Shown here: in pieces, positions 1 to 10,827 of the stretch
Layout: each line of letters starts with the position of its first letter
Numbering within the stretch: position 1 is the stretch's first letter
NCBI GenBank assembly: GCA_003024175.1
Contig: MDYQ01000205.1
Span: 1-49,429, forward strand
Reading direction: 5' to 3'
Length of the DNA stretch: 49,429 nt
Source of the DNA: Planoprotostelium fungivorum
Lineage: Eukaryota > Evosea > Variosea > Cavosteliida > Cavosteliaceae
Translations under genes and position numbers: made by a program
The notes under the pieces: generated by a model
Database searches by the model: none
What the model saw: the letters and a program-made list of their open reading frames with translations, nothing else
What the model was told of the DNA's origin: nothing

Positions 1-60
1 ACTTCCAACATCAACAAAGCCTTTCTTGACGCAGCAAAGGACATCCTCAAGAAGAATTGA
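1..60 (+). CDS. 3' end of an unidentified gene, possibly Rab-like
   Basis: The first 60 bases read open in frame 1 and end in TGA at 58-60, giving the tail NINKAFLDAAKDILKKN. The pattern N-(x)3-AF-(x)3-A-K-(x)-I resembles the last helix of Rab-family small GTPases. However, the chain stops without the terminal cysteines that Rabs use for prenylation, so the assignment is weak. Only the end of the gene is in the window. It could also be the tail of another helical protein. Confidence 0.35.
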   Translation, partial: TSNINKAFLDAAKDILKKN

Positions 61-120
61 ACAGCCTTGTGAGGCACAAATAAATTGAATCCTCTGCAGA
101 GGATTACCAAACAGAACACA

Positions 121-162
121 GGAGGCGAGCATTTAGTGCGAGGTGAGTTGTAGAGAAATCCG
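121..162 (+). repeat. diverged dispersed repeat, copy 1
   Basis: The stretch GGAGGCGAGCATTTAGTGCG followed by AGGTGAGTTGTAGA closely matches 5427-5464, about 5.3 kb away, with only a few differences over some 38 bases. A second matching block (TATTCCCTTTT..TATGATG) follows just downstream here, but about 200 bases later in the other copy. The shared AG/GTGAGT looks like an exon end and donor, so the copies may be relics of a duplicated gene. Confidence 0.5.
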
Positions 163-412
163 CTATAATATTCCCTTTTACTATGATGGATGTTTTGCTC
201 GGCACGTTCGGACAAGATATGACAAATGCTGATACCAGTCGTTTCAACTTTTTGTTGTGATGACAAGCGTAGTGGTATCTCATCATCTTCTCCCCATCTT
301 GACAGATTGATGCTGATGATGACATATAGGAACTCGAGGTTGTCACCGTAGGACACACTGAGAAACAAAAGCGTGGTGAAGCCGTTTCATGTGGTTGACA
401 GGTAGAACGTGT

Positions 413-665
413 GAGACGGACAATTTGACTCAGCTGGTTGTCTCTTATCTGTGCAAAGTCTTCAACGAGGAGAAATTTCCACAGGGTTTAGGTTCCAAGA
501 CGGTCAAGTCTTCTGATTTTCAATTGTTGAAACTGTTTGGTCGATATTGATGGTGAGTGTAACTCGTTTTCATCGATGGATGAACCAGTGCTAAACGGAG
601 AGTTCATCAAGTTTAACAATAACGCAACTATGTGCAAGATGCTGAGAGAAGAGGGAACTATGTGA
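413..665 (+). pseudogene. alpha-kinase-like gene fragment (decayed)
   Basis: Two short open stretches in different frames resemble consecutive parts of an alpha-kinase (MHCK/eEF2K) catalytic domain. The first (413-550) contains YLCKVFNEEKFP, like the A..FN.K.P helix. The second (576-665) contains EPVLNGEFIKFNNN, a strong match to the family signature EP.I.G.(F/Y)IK(F/Y)NNN. The first ends in TGA at 548 and the second in TGA at 663. No upstream ATP-binding part or downstream zinc-binding part is readable, and an acidic, stop-containing tract follows. Seen: the motif and the stops. Inferred: a dead or heavily truncated copy. Confidence 0.55.
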
Positions 666-1076
666 AGTCACCAAAGCTAGAAAGGCGCAAGAGGATGAGG
701 AATCGAAACGGCAGTCTGAATCAGACAATGAAACAACAGACGATCCTGAGAGCAAGTCATCAATGAGTAGATGAGAGATAATTGAGGGGACGGAGGAGGA
801 AATGATTGAGGAGACAGAAGGTGAAGAAGAGGTAGAACACACCGAGCGAAGAGGATGAAGATTGTGACAACGAGAGGATTCACCAAGAAATAGAGGGAAG
901 CAGAAGTAGCGATCCTCAGATACACATCTAAGAGTCACATGTGAAGAGGAAACAGAAGAGAGGTAAATTTTGGTGCTTTTTTCTATCACTAGAAGAGAAG
1001 AATTGGTTCACTTAGGTCTCTTCCGATTCTGCACGGGTATTTTCCTTCAATCTGAAGGCGGTCTATAACTCCGTTC

Positions 1077-1166
1077 ATGATATTGGTGAGGAAATATCAG
1101 GAGCAAGTGTTGGTGTTAGCCGATCCTGGCGTCTTTTGTATCGAAGAGTTCGATGGGTTTGAATGA
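1077..1166 (+). pseudogene. MCM-helicase-like Walker B fragment
   Basis: A 29-codon open stretch starting ATG at 1077 and ending TGA at 1164 contains LVLADPGVFCIEEFDGF. This matches the MCM AAA+ Walker B consensus (LVLADxGxCCIDEFDxM) at most positions. Weaker possible continuations lie in other frames downstream (HITVAVKVRG near 1266-1297, PDIRRNLTYA near 1338-1368), in the order expected for an MCM domain. No Walker A or arginine-finger segment is readable. I read this as the eroded remnant of an MCM gene; chance similarity is less likely but possible. Confidence 0.4.
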
Positions 1167-1745
1167 GCTCATCCAAAACGTCTCATCAGAACACATTCGA
1201 TCATTTGGACACCTTATGATGTTGCGGCTGAAGAACCAAACACGCTGGTTTGAGTTCTTTCATAAACATATCACTGTCGCAGTCAAGGTCCGGGGAGGGG
1301 AACCTTGTGATCAATTCATCTCATGTTTTATTAGCTCCTGATATACGAAGGAATCTCACGTATGCAACATTACCATGCCCAGTCCAATGATGTGACGTGA
1401 AAGAACGAAGAGAAACAGAGAAGTGGCGTCCGGCAGAAAAGTAGTTTTGGATGGATTGGATGCACGACGACCCCTCGTTAAATACGAGGCCCGACTTCTC
1501 ACGCGATTGCTCATCCCTGATCAGCACTGGAAGAAGAAAGGTCTCTATACCGAGGACCTCTGAGTGGCTGAATTTTATTGGAAAAATATTCCAAAATTTT
1601 GTCCCCCTACAATTTCCAATCACGGATCAGCTCTATCGCCTGAGCACGACGAGCACACCTGATAGACACAGTTATTTCGATTTGGAACATCATTCAGTTA
1701 CACTGAAAGTCTGTTTGAGAAGACAGATCGGTGGAGGCACCGTAG

Positions 1746-4601
1746 ATGAGCATACCAACACGGCCACCGATTCCACCACCGAGGAATAAGATCGGAAAAA
1801 TTGTGGCCGAACGTTGGGTGAGCATCTGCACAGAAATCATTTGGTCTTCAGGGCCACTCAGGACTGTGTTGATTGAGATTATAGCGTCTTGAGACGAGAA
1901 TAGGGAGCGGAGCAAAGGGATTAGTCTATAAGGCCACAGATTTACGAGATCACTCACTGATTGCTCTCAAAGAAATCAGCACAAAGAAATTCTCGCCCCG
2001 CCAGAAGACTGAAGCCATCGTGAGTCACTCGGTCTGATCCATATGAGTTGACTGGAAGAAGGGAGAAGCAGAAATACTACATAAATTAGATCAGCCAAAC
2101 ATCATCAAAGTGTACGAATGGCTCGAATGGGAGGGCAGCTTGTACATCTCTTTCGAGTGAGAACAGACATCAAGATTACCATTGAGCGTGTCAGGTTGAT
2201 GTCAGAAGGATCTCTAGGTAAGACTTTGAGGCAGCACGGAGCTCTTCCGGAAGAGGTGGCTGGTAGATACATATACCAGATTCTATCGGCTCTGGAGTAC
2301 CTTCACTCTCAGCAATTGATTCACCGGGACATTAAAGGTAATTGAGAGCCAGTTCAAGCATAACCCGTACAGGAGACAACATCCTCATCTCAGCAGATGG
2401 GAGGGCTGTGCTAGCTGATTTTGGATTAGCCGTCAAGGTGGACAACAGTGACGGCTGTACCGATGATCTCGAAGATGCTGAACCAGTTGGCACTCCCTAC
2501 TGGTGTGCGTCTTTCACATCATATCTGCACTCTCCATTCGCTTCGTATCTTCCTCACTGATGATCCTTAGTGGCTCCCGAGGTCATTCTGATGATGGCAC
2601 AGACGACAGCATCGGACATATGGTGTGAATGATCGTTCTCACTCGGCTGAAGAGAGAAGGTCCATCGGGTGTACGATCATCGAGCTGTTGACGGGTTCAC
2701 CCCCTTATGCTGTCTTACCTCCCATGGCTGCAATCTTTCGAATGGTCCAAGACGAGAGACCACCCCTCCCCGAGGGTCTGTCACCTGTGATCATCTCATA
2801 GTCACTCTCTTATCTCTCTCTTATTTTTCTTGACAGCACATGGAGTCCTTTCTATTGAAATGTCTCACCAAGGAGGTCTCCTCACGACCTTCAGCCACTC
2901 AGCTGTTGGAGCATTCTTACCTTGAACCTCATCGCACGGTGATTACAGACCTTCATTCATGGCCTAGAGGACAGTGGTTGACGAGATACAGGCTGCTTGT
3001 ATGGCGCCTGAAGAGATGTATGATCGCGTGAGATTGTACAACCGACGGCCCACAGTGCACAGTATGCTCGATTTCCGTCGCAGCACCGTTGTGTTTGAAG
3101 GTAAAGGAGAAGGATTGAAGAGTCTGAAGAGAGTAGAATCACCCATAGAGATCCCGGAGGTCACTTCGGATGCTGCATCTGATGTCAACGAGCGATCACC
3201 CAGGATTGAGCGCATTAATTTGATGAACTCAGGGGACAAGAACAATGAGATAGCAAGATTCAGTGGTGGTAGTTCACCGCGAAGATCTTCTGTTGTGACG
3301 GAAGGTGAGAGAGGTGATGAGAGTGATGAAGATAATAGGGTCAGGTTTGATGGACAAATACAATACAATTCTACAGAGAATATACAACAAACAGATGCAA
3401 CAGAATCTGTTGTTAAGGCTCTCCAAGCTGTATCACAATCATCTCCGGGAAGAGAGAGAAAATTGCGAAAAACAGCTGAAACTACTCGAAGAGGGAATTT
3501 CAAAGGACCTGGCAATGAAAGAGAGTGAGTGAGAGAGGGAGATGAGGACTGAATCGACAAGGCATCACGAAAGCACTGAAGAAGCACAAGATGAACATCT
3601 ACGACGTGGGAAGAATCATTCACGATGTTCAGGGTGACACTGAGCTCATTTCCGTGAAATCTGGCGAGCTGATCTTCATCCTATCCATGGACGGTCCGTT
3701 GTGGCAGGGCGAGAATATCACTGGTGAGGTGATGGTGCATCAGTGAGGTGACCATTGACAGGAGAAGTAGCGGGATGGATACAGCCCACCAACATCGAGC
3801 TTCTCAATAAATCGGCGAGGAGACACACATCTTCCAACTCCACATCACCCACAGTGAAGCTGAGGAGTGGCACAGGAGATGAACAAGACTTGTGAGCGAT
3901 CCGTTGTAACCCACCTCATGGCAACAGGAAACACGATTCAGAGAGGCTGAGAGACAAAATCTCTTCCTTCTTGGGTTTGTCATCACCAGATCGAAAGAGT
4001 TTTCTCGGATTATCACCGGAGAAGAAGAGTTCGTCCTTCAAAAGGAGGAATGGAAACAAGAGTGTAGTCAAGGTGAGGAGGTGAGGAAAAAGGGGCTCAT
4101 TGTCGTAGGATCAAGTGGCACCAGAAAAACTGAAGCTGTATGCCCTGATAGCAGGAGATGGGGTGATAGGCATAATTGAGTGAAGCTAATGGGAGAAGGT
4201 GTCAGACGCTACAAATCTGATGCGAGATTATATCCGAGACGGTGCCTTCACTGTATCCGTGAAACACAAGTTATCAGAGAGACACGTCTTCCTCTTCTCA
4301 GATTGTTTGATCATCAGCAAACAGAAGGAGAAGAGCAGCGAGTTGCGGACAGTCCTTCGCATTCCTTTGGGTGAAGAGTGCAGGCTTATCATGGATATCG
4401 ACACACCAGGTCATCTCATTGCCTCCCGTTATTTATGGTTACTCATTTCATTCAGACGTCTTCTGGGTTGGCCACAGAGACATCGATTATACATTCATGC
4501 CCATGTTGGGCACTGCCAGTCCATTCACTCCATCTCAAGCGTGCCGGCAATGGTTCACTGCAATCAAAGAAGTGAGGGTGTTGCAACGTTGGAAGGGTTG
4601 A
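1746..4601 (+). CDS. Ser/Thr protein kinase (Cdc7/MAP3K-epsilon type) with SH3-like and PH domains
   Basis: The start ATG at 1746 gives a proline-rich leader ([15 protein letters not shown]), then after an intron the glycine loop [13 protein letters not shown] and the lysine in IALKEI. Catalytic features are intact: HRDIKGDN, DFG at LADFGLA, and the activation segment GTPYWLAPE. The lobe with [19 protein letters not shown] matches the septation-initiation kinases Cdc7/SepA and plant MAP3K-epsilon. After the kinase (ending near 2940) come a charged linker, a short coil ([13 protein letters not shown]), an SH3-like fold ([23 protein letters not shown], about 3635-3810), a serine-rich stretch, and a PH domain ([20 protein letters not shown] to [11 protein letters not shown], about 4240-4580). 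The TGA is at 4599-4601. More than ten introns of 38-80 nt are needed. The kinase class is fairly sure; the SH3 call is less so. Confidence 0.85.
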
Positions 4602-5193
4602 CCAGTGCAGGTGTCCAATGATTTACTGCGGAAACGTTTCAATGGGAAGTGATGTGTTCCTTCTCAAGAACATTTTTGAAGAGAGTATAAAAAGAGGATC
4701 AGAAGAATACCGGCTGACTTTTATTGCATTTATATACAAGAAGGCGATGGGTCTTCCACGTGCGATATGACATTAATCGTTATTCCCTTGACCCACGATA
4801 TCATGGCCTCCAATATTCACGTGAGTGAGAATCATATTGATGCAATCCTATGTCTACGTCATACAAACTGTCCAGATTTTGATGGCTGATAGAGAGGAGT
4901 TTTGTCTATTGATATCATCCGTCCAATGTGATCAACAATGCTATCTAATGCAATTCTCATCTCATTAAATTGAGTATTTTTGCTGTCATCAATATTAATA
5001 TTCTGCCATGCTTCAAACAGAATACAGAAGATGTAGGACCTGCAGAGACAGTTCCAATGCAGTAAGCTTAACATGCAAGACGGTCTTGTGTCCTTGAGAA
5101 GATGTGATATGAATATGGGCAGATATTAAGAGAACTCATATGATGCAAACCCAAGGCCTCAAGGTACAAAAACACCCAACAAGAATTTACAAT

Positions 5194-5270
5194 TCAATGT
5201 CCAACAGCAGCTCTGTGGGCTTGTGCATTTTTAAACAATTTGTAGCAAATAGGACACTGTGTCTTTGGAT
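5194..5270 (-). pseudogene. C2H2-like zinc-finger tail fragment
   Basis: Reading leftward to a TGA at 5194-5196, the frame gives CPICYKLFKNAQAHRAAVGH. This has a CxxC knuckle, a hydrophobic core and two spaced histidines like a short C2H2/U1-type finger. It is preceded by a Gln/Tyr/Pro-rich piece (YPYQQATKQAAS). The frame upstream (5270-5417) is open in a different phase, so either a splice or a frameshift separates them. No start or full gene is visible. Confidence 0.4.
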
Positions 5271-5426
5271 TAAGGGAAGCAGCCTGTTTGGTAGCTTGCT
5301 GATATGGGTAGCCTTTGTAGGGGGATTGACAGATGGGGATTGACCCAGTGTTGAAGGATTATTAGCCAGGCCAGGATAAGGTGATGTAGAACAGTTTGCC
5401 AGGTGCACCACTGCCATGACATCTGG

Positions 5427-5464
5427 AGGAGAGCATTCAGTGTGAGGTGAGTTGTAGATAAATG
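5427..5464 (+). repeat. diverged dispersed repeat, copy 2
   Basis: GGAGGAGAGCATTCAGTGTG followed by AGGTGAGTTGTAGATAAAT matches 121-162 closely. A second matching block (TATTCCCTTTTTATATGATG) lies near 5660-5680, so this copy carries about 200 extra bases between the blocks compared with copy 1. Confidence 0.5.
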
Positions 5465-5904
5465 GAATACAATACTGGAATTATATTATATTTATTTTTG
5501 CACACAAATGGTGAGCTGGCAAGCTCTCAGATGTCAATATAGCAAGGATAATAGGCAGTGATATTATTTCCAACAAAATTGCATCAAGTGTGCTCTGAGT
5601 GTGGACCAGAATCCAAGTGTCATTATTGCACTCACGTTCTGAGTTGTATTAAATGTACTGTGTATTCCCTTTTTATATGATGACTTTATATCCGTCATTT
5701 TGTGCGTTCTCTTCCTCCATCACCCTCGCGACTTCAGAGAAACCTCTTTTTTTGTGAAAATTGTGCAATGTGTAATGACCAGACCGATACAGTGATTCAT
5801 CTCGAGTGTCTCCTCACTCGATCGGACTCTCCTTCTCCCCACTCGGGAAGGTGTGTGTCAGCTTCTCATACCTGCTCCCATCAGCCCAGTCTCCTCTCCG
5901 TCAC

Positions 5905-7929
5905 TCACCGCTCACGATACATGCTCACGATCTGCAGGTAGCTGATCATCTCGGGGATCTGCTCACATCCCGATCGTATGAAGATGTCATATAGTTGATC
6001 CAGACAGTGCAGCGAACTCGATGTGTGCTTCATCAGAAACTTCCTCAGTACCTCCTCGAAGTTGGAAGTCTTCTCGTTGAGGAATGATTTTACAAACGCC
6101 TGACGCTCTTCAGTGAGACCGAGCGAGTGCCTCACCTTGTCCAATTTGATCCTCTCGTCCTCGTTGGCTGGTGTCTTTCCCTTTGCGAGCTCGTGGCAGT
6201 ACCGAAAGATCCCCCTCCTGATGTCTTCCGGCCTCTTGGTGTAGAGCCTCTTTGTCTTCAGGTGAAGCAGTGCCTCTGCGTAGTCTGCGTAGAGGGACTC
6301 CACCATGATCGAATTCTCCCTCAGTTGGGCCTCCGCGCTGGTGGTCAGACTGGAGATGATCTCACTCAGCTTCTTCTCCTCCTGCTTCCGCGGTGACTTC
6401 TTTCCGTTCGATGGTTTCGCCACCTCCATCAACTGTCGGGGTCAATTCTCCTTCACTGTACAGTCTACCTGATCGAAGAGGGCATCCAAGACGATCTCGA
6501 AAGAGTCGGCAGAGAAGACCCACGATCTCCTCGACTTGATGACAAACTTGATGTCGATGGTCCTCAGTCCCATCTCACCGATGGTGATGAGAGACCACGA
6601 TTCACTGTTGCTTTCGTCCTCCACCTGCTCTCCTCAGCTCTCTTCCGTCGCTCCACTCACCTTCACAGAGTCCAGAAAAAACTTTTCGTACACATCTCTC
6701 ACGGTGAGCTTCATGTTCATCTCTTCCTCGATGATGTCACACAGCACTCCCTCTTCAATTTGCAACACCTCGTGGAATTTCACCTGAGAATGTCAGCCAC
6801 ATCTCGTGTTTCTACGCACTGTCTTTGGGACGTAAAAACAAAAGTCGATGTCATTGATGACATGCTCGTGATTTGGATTCGAGAAGAAATTCTCGTCGTC
6901 CATGAGAGTGTGAGCTGCACCACTTCCTACCAGACGTATTCCTGTGTCCAGGCTGTGGATCGAATTCTCGCTCAACTTGGCAATCAAGCGGGCGATCAGC
7001 TTGTAGGGTGAGATGGTGAATCGTATCGTTCCGTCCTGCTCTCTTCAGTCCTTCTCCTCTCTTCCTCTCACCTTAGAGACGATGTTGTACTCTTCGTCCA
7101 ACAGTCCCGTCAGTCTCTCCGTCTGCTTCTTGTTCAGTCTCCCCCTGGCCACGTCCCATGCGTTCATCTCTGGATGTGGGATCATCTGTTCTTTCGACAC
7201 GTTCCTCGCCCGATTCCTCTTCTCTCCGCTCCCTTCAGCTGAACTGGGCTGCTGATTCGTCACTTTCTCCGTGTGACTGCCTCGATTCCTGTAGTTGGGA
7301 TGGTTCGGATGGTTCGGATGCAAGTACGTCTTCCCTTTGCTCCCGTTCGGTGAATTTCCTGCAACGCTCAATTTTCTTCCTCTCTTCTGTTCTCACCTCG
7401 GGTGGGTGTGTGTATTCGATCGACTGCGCTGATGGGTAGCTTCACGGACACCATGCTGGCGGAGTGGGGGGTAGGAGGGGTGGAGGTTGCTTTCCCTTCC
7501 GTTCGGACTTCAGTCTGACGATTTTCTGATGCCGGTCGATTTTCTGATGTCTGTCGGTTGTCTGTGAGCCGATGTGATCCGGTGGGTGTTCGGCTGAGAT
7601 TCTTTCTATTCGTTTCGCTTCTCATGTGAGCTCCTCCCTTCTTTCCTGCCCACACTTTGTCTTCATTCATACTCGCTGGCTGCACCATAGGTGATGTTGG
7701 ATATGACTGTTCACAATTATTTTTTTTGACAAAATCTCAACTCTACTTACCACGCTAATCACTCGAACATCAATGTCTTGCTGCTCGAAAGAACTGTCTG
7801 TTTGAGTTCTCCCTGGTATCTGTTTTGTATTAGACCAGTCTATGTGCCTTTTGGGAAGCCTACCTTGTGATTGTAGGAAGATGATAATGAGCCTGAAGCC
7901 CTCTTTTCCTTGTTCTTCTGCGCTGCCAT
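5905..7929 (-). CDS. TENT5: TENT5/FAM46-type non-canonical poly(A) polymerase
   Basis: Eight exons (7929-7864, 7819-7751, 7706-7397, 7358-7072, 7035-6820, 6783-6661, 6624-6469, 6432-5905) join in frame. The first about 200 residues are a basic, low-complexity leader rich in Asn, Arg and His. The nucleotidyltransferase core follows: the GS loop RLVGSGAAHTL, the acidic pair in INDIDFCFYV, then WSLITIGEMGLRTIDIKFV and SRRSWVFSADSFEIVLDAL, the FAM46 hallmark. The C-terminal helical part holds KRPEDIRRGIFRYCHELAKG. Animal TENT5 enzymes extend poly(A) tails in the cytoplasm of mRNAs for secreted proteins; that role here is inference. It is transcribed away from nothing upstream for 630 bp and lies beside the gene for CFIm25, another mRNA 3'-end factor. 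Confidence 0.88.
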
Positions 7930-8562
7930 TGTGTTGTTAGATGAAGTATTTGTATGTGAGGGTCTAAAATGAGGTGATTGTGACGGCCTTGGTTGGGGCG
8001 CCAAAGATGTCATGTAGTAGATGGACTACCCAAAGAAGGCTATTCTTTTCTATTATGTTTCAGTGGTTTAAGTCGACTATCGACCGTCGCATGACCTGAG
8101 GGAAAAAATGTAGTCGGTAAACTCCTCCGTTTGGGAAAGGTTCTATCGAGGTGGATTTGTAACGGGTTGTGTATGTATTCAAAACCTGGCTTGTCAGGTG
8201 AGAAATGGATTAGGATCAAGAAATGAAATGGTCGGGTCTCAGTTGAAGATAGAGAGTATAAATGTCACGTGTAGAATCATCTGGTCGAGAATAGACAAGA
8301 CAGAAGTCTTTCTGCCTACCTGATGTTTGAAACAGCGCTGAGGTCTGTGAGATCACCTTGAGGAGAGAGTGTCCTTGACTATGTGATGTCCTCTTTCGCC
8401 TCAGATATGAGATGAGGTCTGTGGTTCGGCAGGTCCCTATGTTGCAGCGAAGACAATCTTGCAAATGAAAAAATCCTCGTCTACATTTCTCTACCAGTTG
8501 TTTCCGTCTAAAAATGATTATTCGAGAATTTATTTACACCTCGGAGGCTTGTTGCCGTTTAT
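7930..8562. other. intergenic stretch between TENT5 and CFIm25
   Basis: About 630 bases with no gene I can support. An open frame on the minus strand (8216-8464, starting MQDCLRCNIG) has no recognisable domain and lies in the likely 3' UTR of the CFIm25 gene, so it is probably fortuitous. The right part must hold the CFIm25 terminator and the left part the TENT5 promoter; no TATA box was seen. Confidence 0.4.
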
Positions 8563-9717
<1,155 letters not shown>

Positions 9718-9812
9718 GTTGCTTTCCCTCTACAACCCTCGTGACGTCCGATGTGATCTGATACAAGGGCAATCGGAAGATGTGAGGACATCCACAAGTG
9801 CCTTTTTTATGA

Positions 9813-10794
9813 TTAACTCGAAGAAGGACTGTGACATCCAATATAATACTAGGCACAACAGGTGCTATATGCAAGGGCATATTAGCTTGTGCAAAGCAGG
9901 TCAAAGTGCACAATCAAAAGACACTACAGCGTGCGATCGATGCGAGGTGTGAGATGAGCTCGAGAGAGATAATAAGATCCACAGACCAGCAGGACAGAGC
10001 CTTATCACGATCTGCAATCACCTGTCAACGGTAGATGACCCTGCCATCTGGGGTGCTCTTCAGTGAGATAAATGGACATGGATTGAAGATCTGTAGGTGC
10101 TGCACTCCCTCTACGGACCCTCTTTCAGTCAAACAAAATGAGGTGGACCATGGGAGCCAAAGAAATCATGTTCAACAATAAGATCGATTCGTGGTACTTT
10201 GGCAATGGAAAGGTAACCTCCGTCTCTGATCTTCGCCGACTCTTCAGGTTATCCCCACCGTCAGAGGTGCTGGAATCTTTCAAGAGAGCGTGGACATTGC
10301 AATTGCCAAGATGAATGAAGGACAATGGGTCCACATGTTTCCTGGTGAGACATGTCTGCATGATCATCAGTCCACTTGGTCCTCATTCGACATCACCTTG
10401 AGAGATGATTGAAGAGTGCAGAGGGGTACGTGAACCAGACGGGAAAGATGCGTCGATTCAAATGGGGAGTGGGAAGGATGATCGAGAGCAGTGAGAAGGC
10501 CCCGTGGATACTTCCAATCTACATCAAGGGATTCGATCAGATGATGCCAGAGGGGAAGGTGTACATCCCCAAACCGTTCGGAAAGGTGAGAGGGAGGAGG
10601 AGTGAGGCTGAATGAGATAGGAGATGCACGTGTACGTGGGGGATGTGATTACAGACGTGGAGGAGATGAGAGTGCGTGCGATGAGAGAGGCGGAGGGAAA
10701 CAAGACGGAGGCGTATCGAGTGATGACGGCAGAGTTGCAGGAGATCATGCAAGACATGGCAGACCGCGTGGAGATTGAACATAAAGAGAAATAG
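9813..10794 (+). CDS. TAZ: Tafazzin (monolysocardiolipin acyltransferase)
   Basis: Supported exons run from the open frame at 9813 to TAG at 10792-10794. The acyltransferase motif HX4D is present as NHLSTVDD after RPAGQSLITIC, then WGAALPLRTLFQ, KMRWTMGAKEIMF, VIPTVRGAGIFQ and WVHMFPEGYV, which carries motif III. RFKWGVGRMIESS and ILPIYIKGFDQMMP follow, all in tafazzin order. The enzyme remodels cardiolipin in mitochondrial membranes. Introns include one at about 10052-10095 whose donor and acceptor both sit at GGTGCT. The first exon could not be resolved: no ATG joins this frame cleanly, and the region abuts the CFIm25 start. The 3' end is only 33 bp from the stop of the convergent coiled-coil gene. 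Confidence 0.9.
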
Positions 10795-10827
10795 GAATAT
10801 GTCAATTTATCATACAGAATAACAATC

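Larger units (their letters stand above)
4602..5904. other. gene-poor AT-rich mosaic between two genes
   Basis: No complete gene could be built. The stretch holds scraps: a minus-strand open piece at 4859-5074 containing QFNEMRIALDSIVDHI; a minus-strand zinc-finger-like tail (5194-5270); the second copy of the dispersed repeat (5427-5464); and Cys/His-dense plus-strand pieces at 5582-5680 and 5748-5815. Base composition is more AT-rich than in the flanking genes. A plausible minus-strand poly(A) signal (AATAAA, seen as TTTATT at 4718) suggests that something was, or is, transcribed leftward. Confidence 0.5.

Noticed and set aside
1694-1957. Minus-strand frame with a hydrophobic, Gly-rich stretch ([19 protein letters not shown])
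   Set aside because: It is the shadow of the kinase's proline-rich first exon ([12 protein letters not shown]) read from the other strand; the plus-strand reading has a start, splice sites and domain continuity.
8216-8464. 82-codon minus-strand open frame downstream of CFIm25
   Set aside because: No recognisable sequence, no start context, and it falls in the expected 3' UTR of CFIm25.
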